Positions 27,503 to 36,789 of a stretch of 64,000 nucleotides of DNA are shown piece after piece. This stretch comes from Ruegeria sp. A3M17 (GTDB taxonomy: Bacteria; Pseudomonadota; Alphaproteobacteria; Rhodobacterales; Rhodobacteraceae), in NCBI RefSeq assembly GCF_003318255.1, contig NZ_QOCF01000008.1, forward strand, positions 1 to 64,000, read 5' to 3'. Numbering within the stretch: position 1 is the first letter of the stretch; each line of letters opens with the position of its first letter. The translations under genes and the position numbers were made by a program. Below the pieces are notes generated by a model. That model saw only the letters and a program-made list of their open reading frames with translations, was not told where the DNA came from and did no database searches.

Positions 27503-28354
27503 CTATCTTTGGCATTGCGCACAGTAGAAGGATGAGCGACCGGACTGGGTGATTCTTTTGATCGGGGTACCACAACCTTCGGTCCGGCAGGGTTCGCCCT
27601 CTCGCCCATAGACGTCAAAGCTGTGCTGAAAATATCCAAGTTCTCCATCGGCTTGACGGAAATCACGTAGGGAAGATCCACCTGCTTCGATGGCGTCTTG
27701 CAATACCTTCCGGATGATCGGAACAAGTGCTGCGACTCGGGTCGCAGAAATTTGACCGGCTTTGCGACGTGGCGACACACGACCGCGATAAAGCGCCTCG
27801 CAGACGTAGATATTACCCAGTCCGGCAACGATTCCCTGATCCAAAAGTGCAGATTTGATCGGGGTGTTCTTTCCCCGAAGCGCATCGATCAGATGTTGTT
27901 CGTGAAAATCATTGCCCAAAGGTTCCGGCCCGAGGACAGACAGCAGCTTGTGATCGTGCGCAGTTGCTGTCTGCAACAGGTCCATCGCACCAAACCGGCG
28001 CGGGTCGTTGAACGTGACACGCGCGCCATTGGCCATGTTAAAGACCACGTGGTCATGTTTCGCGGGCATCGGATGATCGTGCACGAATTGCCCCAGCGGG
28101 TCACCAGATACAGTCATCCGACCCGACATACCCAGATGAATTAGTAAAGTCTCGCTGCTGCTGAGATCGGCAAGAATGTATTTCGACCGTCGGCGCAATT
28201 GTTGAACCGTCTGCCCGGTCAACCGCTCGGCCATCCGTTCAGGGAAAGGCCAGCGCAGATCGGGGCGATTCACATCTGCCCGGTCGATCACCACGCCTTC
28301 CATCGCTGGGCTCAGGCCGCGTCTTACTGTCTCGACCTCGGGCAATTCCGGCAT
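27503..28354 (-). CDS. mutM: formamidopyrimidine-DNA glycosylase
   Basis: The 283-residue protein starts [14 protein letters not shown], where Pro2 is the catalytic residue after Met removal. It has the H2TH region with [21 protein letters not shown] and the C-terminal zinc finger [10 protein letters not shown]...FYCAQCQR with four cysteines. It removes 8-oxoguanine and cuts the abasic site. The ATG at 28354 is the real start since the protein must begin PELPE. The gene is divergent from ubiE with an 86-base spacer. Confidence 0.96.
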   Translation of the reverse strand: MPELPEVETVRRGLSPAMEGVVIDRADVNRPDLRWPFPERMAERLTGQTVQQLRRRSKYILADLSSSETLLIHLGMSGRMTVSGDPLGQFVHDHPMPAKHDHVVFNMANGARVTFNDPRRFGAMDLLQTATAHDHKLLSVLGPEPLGNDFHEQHLIDALRGKNTPIKSALLDQGIVAGLGNIYVCEALYRGRVSPRRKAGQISATRVAALVPIIRKVLQDAIEAGGSSLRDFRQADGELGYFQHSFDVYGREGEPCRTEGCGTPIKRITQSGRSSFYCAQCQR

Positions 28355-28440
28355 TACACGGCTCCTTTTCCAAAGGGCCGCATTGTGCCCCGGTTCCAGA
28401 GCCCTATAACAGAGGCGAAATTCGAAAAACGGCAAGGCTA

Positions 28441-29193
28441 ATGTCCGACAACAGCGACAAGACCACTCATTTTGGGTTCGAAACCGTACGTGAGGCTGAA
28501 AAGGCCGGGCGTGTGCAGGGCGTGTTCAACTCCGTCGCCTCAAAATATGACGTGATGAACGATGTCATGTCGATGGGCATTCACCGGGTCTGGAAAGACG
28601 CGATGATGGACTGGCTTGCGCCGCGCCCAGGCCAGAGCCTGCTGGATGTCGCAGGTGGCACCGGAGATATCTCGTTCCGTTTTTTGAAACGCGCGGGCTA
28701 TGGCCATGCCACTGTTCTGGATCTGACCGAACCGATGCTGGTCGAAGGCCGACAGCGGGCCGAGGCCGACCAGATGGCCGACAGCCTGAACTGGGTGGTC
28801 GGCGACGCGATGGCTCTGCCCTTCGACGACAACACATTCGACGTCTACACCATCTCGTTTGGCATCCGGAACGTGACCCGCCCGCAAGAGGCCCTGAACG
28901 AAGCATTCCGTGTGTTGAAACCCGGCGGCCGCCTGATGGTGCTGGAATTCAGTCAGTTGCCAAACGACGGGCTGCAAAAGCTCTATGACCTCTATAGCTT
29001 TAACGTCATCCCACGCATGGGGAAACTCATCGCCAATGACTACGACAGCTATCAATACTTGGTCGAATCGATCCGGAATTTTCCGGATCAGGAAACGTTT
29101 CTGGGCATGGTCCGCGCGGCCGGATTTGAAAACGCCAAGTACCGCAACCTGAGCATGGGCATCGCCGCGCTGCATTCCGGCTGGAAAATCTGA
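28441..29193 (+). CDS. ubiE: demethylmenaquinone/ubiquinone methyltransferase UbiE
   Basis: The 250-residue protein is Ubi[24 protein letters not shown] at the start, motif [16 protein letters not shown], then [28 protein letters not shown] in the core. It methylates the C2 position of the quinone ring in ubiquinone synthesis. Its stop and the ubiB start share one base (TGATG), so the two are translationally linked. Divergent from mutM, an arrangement usual in alphaproteobacteria. Confidence 0.96.
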   Translation: MSDNSDKTTHFGFETVREAEKAGRVQGVFNSVASKYDVMNDVMSMGIHRVWKDAMMDWLAPRPGQSLLDVAGGTGDISFRFLKRAGYGHATVLDLTEPMLVEGRQRAEADQMADSLNWVVGDAMALPFDDNTFDVYTISFGIRNVTRPQEALNEAFRVLKPGGRLMVLEFSQLPNDGLQKLYDLYSFNVIPRMGKLIANDYDSYQYLVESIRNFPDQETFLGMVRAAGFENAKYRNLSMGIAALHSGWKI

Positions 29194-30722
29194 TGCGCGG
29201 ACCACACAACATCATTCGCCTGATCCGCACAGGCGCCACTCTTGAGCGCACAGGCGCCATGAACGTTGTGCTGGACGCGTTCGAGGCTCCGCGCGCACTG
29301 CGGTTTCTGGCGCATGCCTTGGGCAAGCCATTCCAATGGCTGGGTTACAAAGGCGATCCTGACATGCCCCCCGCCACAAGGGCGCTGACGGCGCTTGGAC
29401 CGGCATACATCAAGTTTGGTCAGGTACTATCGACCCGTCCCGATGTGGTCGGGGATGAGTTGGCCGAACAATTGCGCGTGCTGCAGGACAAGCTTCCCCC
29501 ATTCTCCAAAGCCGAGGCCATGGCCGAGGTTGAAAAGGAACTGGGCCAGCCGGTTTCCGAAATGTTCAGCGAGTTCAGTGAACCCATCGCCGCGGCCTCG
29601 ATTGCTCAGGTCCACAAGGCTAAACTGGTTAGCACCGGCGAAGACGTGGCGGTCAAAGTTCTGCGCCCAAACATTGAACGCGCTTTCCGCAAAGACGTTG
29701 ACGCGTTTTATTTCGCCGCCCGCATCGTACAGCTATTCGCTCCCGGCGCGCGCCGCTTGCGCCCTATGGAGGTGATCGAACATTTCGACGGCGTGGTACG
29801 CGGTGAACTCGACCTGCGGCTGGAAAGCGCTGCCGCGTCGGAATATGCGGCCAACACCAAGAACGACACAGGCTTTTGGCTGCCGCCGGTCGTCTGGTCC
29901 CTGTCCGCCCGCCGCGTGATGACGCTCAGCTGGGCCGACGGCGTTCCGCTGGGCGACAACGCCGCGCTGGATGCTGCGGGGCACGACCGCGGCGATCTGG
30001 CGGAACGCGTGCTGCGCCTGTTCCTGCTGCACGCATTGCGTGACGGTTTTTTCCACGCTGACATGCATCAGGGCAACCTGAAGGTCGCGGCCAATGGGGA
30101 CATCATTGCCTACGACTATGGCATCATGGGTCATATCGACGAATATACCCGCCGGGTCTATGCCGAGATCCTTTTTGGCTTTATCCGCCGCGACTACAAG
30201 CGCGTGGCCGAAGTGCATTTCGAAGCTGGCTATGTCCCTGCGGACAGGGACGTCGACGAGTTTGCCCGCGCCCTGCGCGCGGTCGGAGAGCCGATCTTTG
30301 GCATGGATGCCACTCATATTTCGATGGGACGCCTACTGAATTACCTGTTCGAGGTGACTGAACGGTTCGGCATGGAAACCCGCACGGAACTGATCCTGCT
30401 GCAACGGACAATGGTGGTTGTCGAAGGTGTGGCGCGGTCACTGGACTCACGCATCAACATCTGGGAAGTCGCCCGCCCGGTTGTCGAAGATTACATCAAG
30501 CAATCCATCGGCCCCCGCGCAGCACTACGGGATTTTGGCAAAACCGCCATGGTGCTGGCCCGCTTCGGCCCGCGCCTGCCCGCTTTGGTGGAAAATGCGC
30601 TGATCGCGCAGACGCAAAAGGACGACACTCAGAACAAAGGCCTATCGGCGGCCATTCTTCCAGCAACCATCGGCGCCGCTGCCGGCGCCGTAATTGTCCT
30701 GATCCTGACAGCCTTCACCTAA
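29193..30722 (+). CDS. ubiB: ubiquinone biosynthesis atypical kinase UbiB
   Basis: The 509-residue protein is a UbiB/ADCK-type atypical kinase-like ATPase. It has the signature KxGQ region (LGPAYIKFGQVLSTRPDVVG), the alanine-rich loop IAAASIAQVHKAKL replacing a glycine loop, and the catalytic GFFHADMHQGNLKVAANGDIIAYDYGIMG in parts. The C-terminal end (AAILPATIGAAAGAVIVLILTAF) is a membrane segment pair. It aids ubiquinone synthesis, perhaps by moving lipid intermediates. It overlaps ubiE by one base. Confidence 0.96.
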   Translation: MRGPHNIIRLIRTGATLERTGAMNVVLDAFEAPRALRFLAHALGKPFQWLGYKGDPDMPPATRALTALGPAYIKFGQVLSTRPDVVGDELAEQLRVLQDKLPPFSKAEAMAEVEKELGQPVSEMFSEFSEPIAAASIAQVHKAKLVSTGEDVAVKVLRPNIERAFRKDVDAFYFAARIVQLFAPGARRLRPMEVIEHFDGVVRGELDLRLESAAASEYAANTKNDTGFWLPPVVWSLSARRVMTLSWADGVPLGDNAALDAAGHDRGDLAERVLRLFLLHALRDGFFHADMHQGNLKVAANGDIIAYDYGIMGHIDEYTRRVYAEILFGFIRRDYKRVAEVHFEAGYVPADRDVDEFARALRAVGEPIFGMDATHISMGRLLNYLFEVTERFGMETRTELILLQRTMVVVEGVARSLDSRINIWEVARPVVEDYIKQSIGPRAALRDFGKTAMVLARFGPRLPALVENALIAQTQKDDTQNKGLSAAILPATIGAAAGAVIVLILTAFT

Positions 30723-30738
30723 GGCAAATCCGCCAGCT

Positions 30739-30812
30739 TCATCTGGCCAAAAATATCCTCGGGGGGAATCGCGCAAGCGCGATGGGGGGCAGACAGCCCC
30801 CCTCTGCCCGAT
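30739..30812 (-). repeat. Rhodobacteraceae-type intergenic tail element, copy 2
   Basis: Downstream of the thiolase stop, the minus strand has a GGGGGGC/GCCCCCC hairpin, an ATCGCGC/GCGCGAT hairpin, then CCCCCCGAGGA and the tail TATTTTTGGCCAGATGAAG. The second hairpin and tail match copy 1 at 22842-22888. It also lies at the end of ubiB, which is convergent. Confidence 0.6.
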
Positions 30813-30817
30813 CCGGA

Positions 30818-31993
30818 TCAGATCCGCTCGAAGGCAATGGCGATGCCCTGTCCGCCGCCAATGCACATGGTGACCAGGCCCTTGGATCCGCCGATGCGCT
30901 CCAGTTCATACAACGCCTTAAGGGTGATGATCGCGCCTGTAGCGCCCACCGGGTGCCCCAAAGCAATTGCCCCCCCGTTTGGATTCACCTTGGCGGCATC
31001 CAGCCCCAGTTCTTTGTTTACGGCCAAGGCTTGCGACGCGAAGGCTTCGTTGCTTTCGATCACGTCAAAATCCTCGATCGATAGGCCCGTGCGCGCCAAC
31101 AGGTTCAGCACGGCCGGAACCGGTCCGATCCCCATGACCTCGGGGCGAACACCAGCGTGACCATATCCCAGAATGCGCGCCTTGGGTTTCAGACCCGCTT
31201 TCTCAGCAGCTTCTGCCGTAGCCAGAACCATCGCGACGGCACCGTCATTGATGCCGGACGCGTTCCCAGCCGTCACCCGGCCGTCCTTCTTGAACGCCGG
31301 ACGCAGTCCTGCCAGCGCTTCGGCCGAGGTCTGCTTGGGGTGTTCGTCGACCGTGAAATCGACCATATCGCGTTTGACTTTAACCTGAACAGGCGCGATC
31401 TGGCTTTCAAAATAGCCAGCCCCAATCGCGGCAGCAGCCCGCGCCTGGCTGGTCAGCGCAAATTCGTCCATTTGCTCACGGGTGACTTGATGCTCATCCG
31501 CTACATTTTCGGCCGTCACACCCATATGCCCGGTTCCAAAAGGACAGTTGAGTGCGCCCAACATCATGTCCAGAGATTTCACATCCCCCATCTTCGCACC
31601 CCAGCGCGCCTGCGGGACGATAAACGGGCTGCGCGACATGCTTTCGGCTCCTCCGGCCACAGCAAACTCTGCATCACCCAACATCAGTGATTGTACCGCC
31701 GACACAATCGCCTGCGCCCCCGACCCGCACAGGCGGTTCACATTCATCGCAGGTGTTTCGTTCGGAATGCCCGCTTGTTTTGCAGCTGCCCGCGACAGGT
31801 ACATATCGCGTGGCTCGGTGTTGATCACATGGCCAAAAACAACGCTGCCGATCTGGGTCGGCTCGACCCCTGAACGTTCCATTGCCGCTTCCGTCACCAC
31901 GGTCGCAAGATCAATCGGCGCGGTTGAGGCCAATGCCCCGCCAAAGGTGCCGATCGCCGTGCGGGCACCATCAAGAATCACGATGTCTTTCAT
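30818..31993 (-). CDS. acetyl-CoA C-acetyltransferase (thiolase)
   Basis: The 391-residue protein is a type II thiolase. The nucleophile cysteine is in NRLCGSGAQAIVSA near residue 89, the NEAF motif in IESNEAFASQ, the histidine in GGAIALGHPVGATGA and the second cysteine in TMCIGGGQG. It condenses or cleaves acetoacetyl-CoA and longer 3-ketoacyl-CoAs. The start at 31993 (MKDIVILDGARTAIG) is the family start. No phaB lies next to it; a divergent cupin-type regulator starts 118 bases away. Confidence 0.93.
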   Translation of the reverse strand: MKDIVILDGARTAIGTFGGALASTAPIDLATVVTEAAMERSGVEPTQIGSVVFGHVINTEPRDMYLSRAAAKQAGIPNETPAMNVNRLCGSGAQAIVSAVQSLMLGDAEFAVAGGAESMSRSPFIVPQARWGAKMGDVKSLDMMLGALNCPFGTGHMGVTAENVADEHQVTREQMDEFALTSQARAAAAIGAGYFESQIAPVQVKVKRDMVDFTVDEHPKQTSAEALAGLRPAFKKDGRVTAGNASGINDGAVAMVLATAEAAEKAGLKPKARILGYGHAGVRPEVMGIGPVPAVLNLLARTGLSIEDFDVIESNEAFASQALAVNKELGLDAAKVNPNGGAIALGHPVGATGAIITLKALYELERIGGSKGLVTMCIGGGQGIAIAFERI

Positions 31994-32104
31994 GTCTCTA
32001 CTCCTCCGGAATTTGACGGAACTATGCATCTGCGGCATCAGGCTGTCCTATGGAACGTACCGTCACAAGCAGAATTGACATATGACGGACAAACGCGCAT
32101 GAGA

Positions 32105-32120
32105 TTCCGTCATGACGGAA
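32105..32120. promoter_or_regulatory. palindrome across the start codon of the cupin regulator, with half-sites nearby
   Basis: TTCCGTCATGACGGAA is a perfect 16-base palindrome whose centre contains the ATG at 32112. Related half-sites TGACGGA lie at 32014-32020 and 32083-32089, and CCGTCA at 32060-32065, spread over the spacer to the thiolase gene. This suggests autorepression and joint control of the thiolase gene. Confidence 0.6.
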
Positions 32121-32675
32121 AACCCAGATGATATCCTGACACGCCTGCCTGCCCGCCTGAAAGAGGCCCGCCGCGCCAAGGGCCTGTCGCTTGAAGCAGT
32201 GGCAAACCTCAGCGGTGTATCCCGATCCATGGTCAGCCAGATCGAGAGGGGCGAAAGCAGCCCGACGATCTCGACCTTGTGGAACCTGACCCGCGCGTTA
32301 CAGGTGGATTTCGCGGGTCTTCTGGAGGAAGCGAACAGCGCGGACCAGATCGAAGTCCTTAGGAAATCCGAAGTGCCCAGCATCGACAACATGGGCCATA
32401 ACTGCCGGATTCGCATTCTGTCACCGCCCGAGGAAGCAGGTGGTCACGAAGTCTACGACATTCAGTTCGACAAAGACGGCGCACTGAACAGCCGGCCCCA
32501 TGCCCGTGGAGCGAGAGAACAATTGACTGTGCTGGAAGGCGCGGTTCGTGTGACTTCGGGATCTGCCATCAGCGACCTGAAACAGGGAGATACGGCGCGC
32601 TATTCGGCGGACATCGCCCATTCAATCGTAGCCAATGGGCCAGCGCGCGTTTTCCTGATCGTCAAAAACGCCTAA
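32112..32675 (+). CDS. XRE-family regulator with C-terminal cupin domain
   Basis: The 187-residue protein has an N-terminal XRE helix-turn-helix ([33 protein letters not shown] in parts, residues ~17-50) and a C-terminal cupin barrel ([35 protein letters not shown]). Such proteins sense small ligands, often amino acids or amines. It lies between the thiolase gene, divergent, and kbl-tdh downstream in the same direction, so control of threonine use is plausible. The ATG is within a palindrome and has only a weak Shine-Dalgarno. Confidence 0.9.
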   Translation: MTENPDDILTRLPARLKEARRAKGLSLEAVANLSGVSRSMVSQIERGESSPTISTLWNLTRALQVDFAGLLEEANSADQIEVLRKSEVPSIDNMGHNCRIRILSPPEEAGGHEVYDIQFDKDGALNSRPHARGAREQLTVLEGAVRVTSGSAISDLKQGDTARYSADIAHSIVANGPARVFLIVKNA

Positions 32676-32784
32676 TCTCAGCGAAATTCCGCCTTCACGG
32701 ATTTTTTTCCGTAATTTTGTCATTCCTCTATTCGGGAAACGCATCCGTTATGATAGATACGCGACTCAGAGCAAGGAGATCGCC

Positions 32785-33969
32785 ATGGCAGATGCATTCC
32801 TGTCCCACATCACGGACACCCTCGCGCAGATCGAATCTGAGGGTCTGTATAAACGCGAACGAATGATCACCTCGCCTCAGGGCGGTGAGATTACGGTTGG
32901 CGACCGGAAGGTCATCAACCTGTGCGCCAACAATTATCTAGGTCTGGCCGATCATCCTGCTTTGATCGAGGCCGCCAAAGGCGCGATGGAACCCAAGGGG
33001 TTCGGCATGGCTTCGGTCCGCTTCATCTGCGGTACGCAGGACATTCACCGTGAGTTGGAACAACGCTTGGCCAAGTTCCTGAACAAGGACGATTCGATCC
33101 TGTTTGCCGCCTGTTTCGATGCCAATGGCGGCCTGTTTGAGCCTTTGTTAGGGTCTGAAGACGCCATCATCTCGGACAGTTTGAACCACGCCTCGATCAT
33201 CGACGGTGTGCGGTTGTGCAAAGCCAAGCGCTATCGGTACATGAACAATGACATGAACGATCTTGAGGCTTGGTTGAAACAGGCGCGCGAGGATGGTGCG
33301 CGGCACATCATGATTGCGACCGATGGCGTGTTCTCAATGGATGGCTATCTGGCCAACCTGCCGAAAATTCGCGAGCTGGCGGACAAATACGATGCCATCG
33401 TCATGGTGGATGACTGCCACGCCACCGGCTTCATGGGGCCAAACGGGGCGGGCACGCCGGATCACTTCGGCGTCGACGTGGACATTCTGACTGGAACCTT
33501 GGGCAAGGCACTTGGGGGGGCTATCGGCGGTTACATCGCCGGGCCGCAACCAGTGATCGACCTGCTGCGGCAGCGGGCGCGGCCCTATCTGTTCTCAAAC
33601 TCGCTGCCACCCTCCATCGTCGCCGCCGGATTGGAAGCAATCCGCTTGGTCGAAGAGGGCGACATGCTGCGCGCCCAACTGTTCGGCAACGCGAAATACT
33701 GGCGCGCGGGGCTTCAGAAGCTGGGCTTTGATCTTCTGCCCGGTGAGCATCCAATTATCCCGGTGATGCTGGGCGAGGCGCAATTGGCGCAAGATATGGC
33801 GTCGTGCCTGTTCGACGAAGGCGTCTATGTCTCGGGCTTTTTCTTCCCTGTGGTCCCACGTGGTCAGGCACGGATCAGAACACAGATGAATGCGGCTCTA
33901 ACAAGGGATGAATTGGACCGTGCACTGACAGCCTTTGGCAAGGTCGGCAAAGAATTGGGAGTGATCTGA
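32785..33969 (+). CDS. kbl: glycine C-acetyltransferase (2-amino-3-ketobutyrate CoA ligase)
   Basis: The 394-residue protein is a PLP enzyme of the alpha-oxoamine synthase group. It has [30 protein letters not shown], the substrate and cofactor site [13 protein letters not shown] and the PLP lysine in [14 protein letters not shown]. It cleaves 2-amino-3-oxobutanoate with CoA to glycine and acetyl-CoA, the second step of threonine breakdown. AAGGAG precedes the ATG. Its TGA shares a base with the tdh ATG. Confidence 0.96.
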   Translation: MADAFLSHITDTLAQIESEGLYKRERMITSPQGGEITVGDRKVINLCANNYLGLADHPALIEAAKGAMEPKGFGMASVRFICGTQDIHRELEQRLAKFLNKDDSILFAACFDANGGLFEPLLGSEDAIISDSLNHASIIDGVRLCKAKRYRYMNNDMNDLEAWLKQAREDGARHIMIATDGVFSMDGYLANLPKIRELADKYDAIVMVDDCHATGFMGPNGAGTPDHFGVDVDILTGTLGKALGGAIGGYIAGPQPVIDLLRQRARPYLFSNSLPPSIVAAGLEAIRLVEEGDMLRAQLFGNAKYWRAGLQKLGFDLLPGEHPIIPVMLGEAQLAQDMASCLFDEGVYVSGFFFPVVPRGQARIRTQMNAALTRDELDRALTAFGKVGKELGVI

Positions 33970-35012
33970 TGCGCCCCAACACAATGAAAGCTTTAGAAAA
34001 ATCCAAGCCCGAAGAAGGCCTGTGGATGGTTCAGGCCCCGGTGCCTGAAATCGACGCGGACGAGGTTCTGATCCGCATCAAAAAGACCGGCATTTGCGGG
34101 ACAGATATCCATATCTGGAACTGGGATGACTGGGCTGCGGCCACTGTGCCGATCCCGATGATCACGGGCCACGAATTCGCGGGTGAGATCGTCGAAATCG
34201 GGCGTAATGTCACCGGTCTGGAGATCGGCCAGCGCTGTTCCGGCGAAGGTCATCTGATCACAACCGACAGCCGCCAGAGCCGTGCGGGCAAGTTCCATCT
34301 GGACCCCGGCACGCGAGGTATTGGTGTGAATGAACAGGGGGCCTTTGCCCAATACCTTAAACTTCCTGCCTTCAACGTGGTGCCCTTGCCCGAGGATGTT
34401 CCGGATGAGATCGGTGCCATCCTCGACCCGCTTGGCAACGCTGTTCATACCGCGCTCAGCTTCGACCTGTTGGGCGAAGACGTTCTGATCACGGGCGCAG
34501 GCCCTATCGGCATCATGGCCGCGGCTGTAGCCCGGCATGCAGGCGCGCGGCATGTGGTGATCACAGATATTAACCCGGATCGTCTAAAGCTGGCTGAACA
34601 CGTCGTGCCCACCGTGCGGTCCGTGGATGTCAGCAAGGAAGACCTGCAAGACGTCATAACCGAGCTTGGTATGCAGCAGGGGTTTGACGTTGGCTTGGAG
34701 ATGTCCGGTTCGCAAGCCGCACTGGACCAGATGGTCGAGGCGCTGGTGATGGGCGGCAAAATCGCGCTGCTGGGTATTCCGCCCGGAAAATCCCCGGTGG
34801 ATTGGAGCCGCATCGTCTTCAAGGCCATCACCATCAAAGGAGTTTATGGGCGTGAAATGTTCGAAACCTGGTACAAGATGATCGCCATGTTGCAGAACGG
34901 TCTGGACGTCAGCCGGGTCATCACGCACCAGATGAAGGTCGACGATTTCGCCGCAGGTTTTGACGCGATGAAATCCGGCCAATCCGGCAAAGTTGTTCTG
35001 GACTGGACTTAA
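33969..35012 (+). CDS. tdh: L-threonine 3-dehydrogenase, lacking structural-zinc cysteines
   Basis: The 347-residue medium-chain dehydrogenase oxidises threonine to 2-amino-3-oxobutanoate with NAD+, feeding Kbl. Catalytic zinc ligands are in [10 protein letters not shown] and GHEFAGE; the NAD fold has [12 protein letters not shown]. From memory the E. coli enzyme has four structural-zinc cysteines in ITCGHCRNC and HLC; here the aligned stretch is [17 protein letters not shown] with none of them. The rest, including [13 protein letters not shown], is closely alike, so the enzyme is probably active without that zinc. GGGAG before the first ATG supports the 33969 start, overlapping kbl. Confidence 0.94.
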   Translation: MRPNTMKALEKSKPEEGLWMVQAPVPEIDADEVLIRIKKTGICGTDIHIWNWDDWAAATVPIPMITGHEFAGEIVEIGRNVTGLEIGQRCSGEGHLITTDSRQSRAGKFHLDPGTRGIGVNEQGAFAQYLKLPAFNVVPLPEDVPDEIGAILDPLGNAVHTALSFDLLGEDVLITGAGPIGIMAAAVARHAGARHVVITDINPDRLKLAEHVVPTVRSVDVSKEDLQDVITELGMQQGFDVGLEMSGSQAALDQMVEALVMGGKIALLGIPPGKSPVDWSRIVFKAITIKGVYGREMFETWYKMIAMLQNGLDVSRVITHQMKVDDFAAGFDAMKSGQSGKVVLDWT

Positions 35013-35075
35013 CGCTCTGGAATTGCGCGGGATCAGACCCTAAACAGGGGTGAACTCGGGCGTTTGGAGGAGCAC

Positions 35076-35954
35076 ATGAGCGACAAGGACCGGTATCTGA
35101 AACGCGGGATCGAGGAAACTCTGGTCACCGATTTCGCGGAAACCCATCGCAAAAGTTATGGCGACTTCCTGCAGCTCAAGACCTTGTTGGACCTGCAAAA
35201 AACGTTTCAGGACCCTGCGCAGCCGGATGAAATGCTGTTCATCATCATCCATCAGGTCAGCGAGTTGTGGCTGAAACTGATGCACCACCAACTGGTAGAG
35301 GTGCGCCGGTTCTTGCAAAAGGATGAATTCGGGCCTGCGATGAAGAACCTCGACCGGGTCAAGGCGATTCAGCGGCAACTGATCTCGGCTTGGGAGACGT
35401 TGCTGACCATGACGCCGGCCGACTATATGACCTTCCGCGAGGCGCTTGGTAGTTCTTCGGGTTTCCAAAGCTACGGCTATCGTCAGATCGAATTTATTCT
35501 GGGCAACAAAGATGCCTCGACCCTGAAAGTGCACAAACATGACGCCGAGGTCATGGGCTTACTGAATGCCGCGCTGACAAAACCGTCGCTGTATGACGAG
35601 GTGCTGCACATGTTGTCCCGTCAAGGTTTCGATGTGCCCGATGATTTACTGAACCGGGACTATGCGCAGCCTTATTCCGGCGACAACCGCGTGGTGAAGA
35701 TATGGGGGCAGGTGTTCCGCGACACGGACCGGTATTGGGACCTTTATGCGCTAGCCGAAAAGCTGATGGACGTCGAATCCCTGTTCCAACGCTGGCGTTT
35801 TGACCATGTCACGGCTGTGGAACGTGTCATCGGCAACCAACCCGGCACGGGTGGATCCAGCGGCGTGTCCTTTCTGCGCAAGGCCCTGGATTTACGCTTC
35901 TTTCACGACCTCTACGATGTGCGCACCGAATTGATGTATGCGGGGCAGGAGTAG
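35076..35954 (+). CDS. kynA: tryptophan 2,3-dioxygenase
   Basis: The 292-residue protein is a haem dioxygenase that opens the indole ring of tryptophan to give N-formylkynurenine. Family marks include YGDFLQLKTLLDLQK, DEMLFIIIHQVSELWLKL with the substrate-site His and Phe, and the C-terminal RWRFDHVTAVERVIGNQPGTGGSSGVSFL in parts, which has the haem-binding His. The ATG at 35076 follows GGAGG; an in-frame TTG 12 bases upstream is unlikely. Arylformamidase follows after 3 bases, so steps one and two of the kynurenine route are co-transcribed. Kynureninase is not in the window. Confidence 0.95.
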   Translation: MSDKDRYLKRGIEETLVTDFAETHRKSYGDFLQLKTLLDLQKTFQDPAQPDEMLFIIIHQVSELWLKLMHHQLVEVRRFLQKDEFGPAMKNLDRVKAIQRQLISAWETLLTMTPADYMTFREALGSSSGFQSYGYRQIEFILGNKDASTLKVHKHDAEVMGLLNAALTKPSLYDEVLHMLSRQGFDVPDDLLNRDYAQPYSGDNRVVKIWGQVFRDTDRYWDLYALAEKLMDVESLFQRWRFDHVTAVERVIGNQPGTGGSSGVSFLRKALDLRFFHDLYDVRTELMYAGQE

Positions 35955-35957
35955 GCG

Positions 35958-36782
35958 ATGCTGTATCGAGGGTTCCCTAAGGATGAGCTGGAGCGTGAAT
36001 ACTCTCCCAGCTCGATGATCGGTGGCGATCTTACGCCTTATCTGGACAGCTATACCGCACTCAGCGCGCAGCACCGGGCAAGGATGGAGGTACGGGAAAA
36101 CCTTGCCTATGGCGAATCGCCGACACAAGTGCTGGATTTCTTTCCCGCGAAAGGATCAGGTGCGCCGCTGCACGTCTTTGTTCACGGCGGATATTGGCAA
36201 GCGCTCAGCCAGCGCGAATCAGCGATGATGGCCCCCACACTGATCGAGGCCGAGCAGTCCTTTGCCACGTTGAATTACACGTTGGCCCCGGATGCGCGGC
36301 TGGATCAGATGGTCAACGAATGCCGCGATGCCTTGCTTTGGCTGACAGAAAACGCGTTCAATTTGGGCTTTGATCCGTCGCGGATCACCCTATCGGGACA
36401 CAGTGCTGGTGCGCATCTGGTGGCCATGGTCATGGCGACCTCGGCTGATGCGCTGGCCCGTGCTGGGCTACGCGTGCGCGATGTGATCCTGATCAGCGGG
36501 GTCTATGATCTGGAACCGATCAGCCTGACGACGGTAAACGATCCCCTGCAGCTGACCCCGGTTGAGATACATGATCAGTCCCCCATCCTGCACCTGCCCG
36601 CCCCCGGCCCGCGGTACCACGTGACCGTGGCCGAACGGGACACGCCAGAGTTCATTCGTCAGAGCCGCGATTACGCCGAACTGCTGCGCAAGGGTGGGCA
36701 TTCGGTAATTTTTGAACTGCAGGAGGGCATGCAGCATTTCGACATCATCATGCATCCGGGGACGTTTTTGGTAAAACCATAG
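35958..36782 (+). CDS. arylformamidase (kynurenine formamidase), alpha/beta hydrolase type
   Basis: The 274-residue protein is an alpha/beta hydrolase with the HGGYW oxyanion motif (VFVHGGYWQAL) of kynurenine formamidases, the nucleophile elbow GHSAGAHLVA, and a late histidine in GMQHFDIIM. It hydrolyses N-formylkynurenine to kynurenine and formate. It belongs to the eukaryote-like lipase family, not the metal-dependent KynB family, so I give no KynB symbol. It follows tryptophan dioxygenase by 3 bases with AGGAG in the overlap region. Confidence 0.92.
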   Translation: MLYRGFPKDELEREYSPSSMIGGDLTPYLDSYTALSAQHRARMEVRENLAYGESPTQVLDFFPAKGSGAPLHVFVHGGYWQALSQRESAMMAPTLIEAEQSFATLNYTLAPDARLDQMVNECRDALLWLTENAFNLGFDPSRITLSGHSAGAHLVAMVMATSADALARAGLRVRDVILISGVYDLEPISLTTVNDPLQLTPVEIHDQSPILHLPAPGPRYHVTVAERDTPEFIRQSRDYAELLRKGGHSVIFELQEGMQHFDIIMHPGTFLVKP

Positions 36783-36789
36783 GCTGCCA

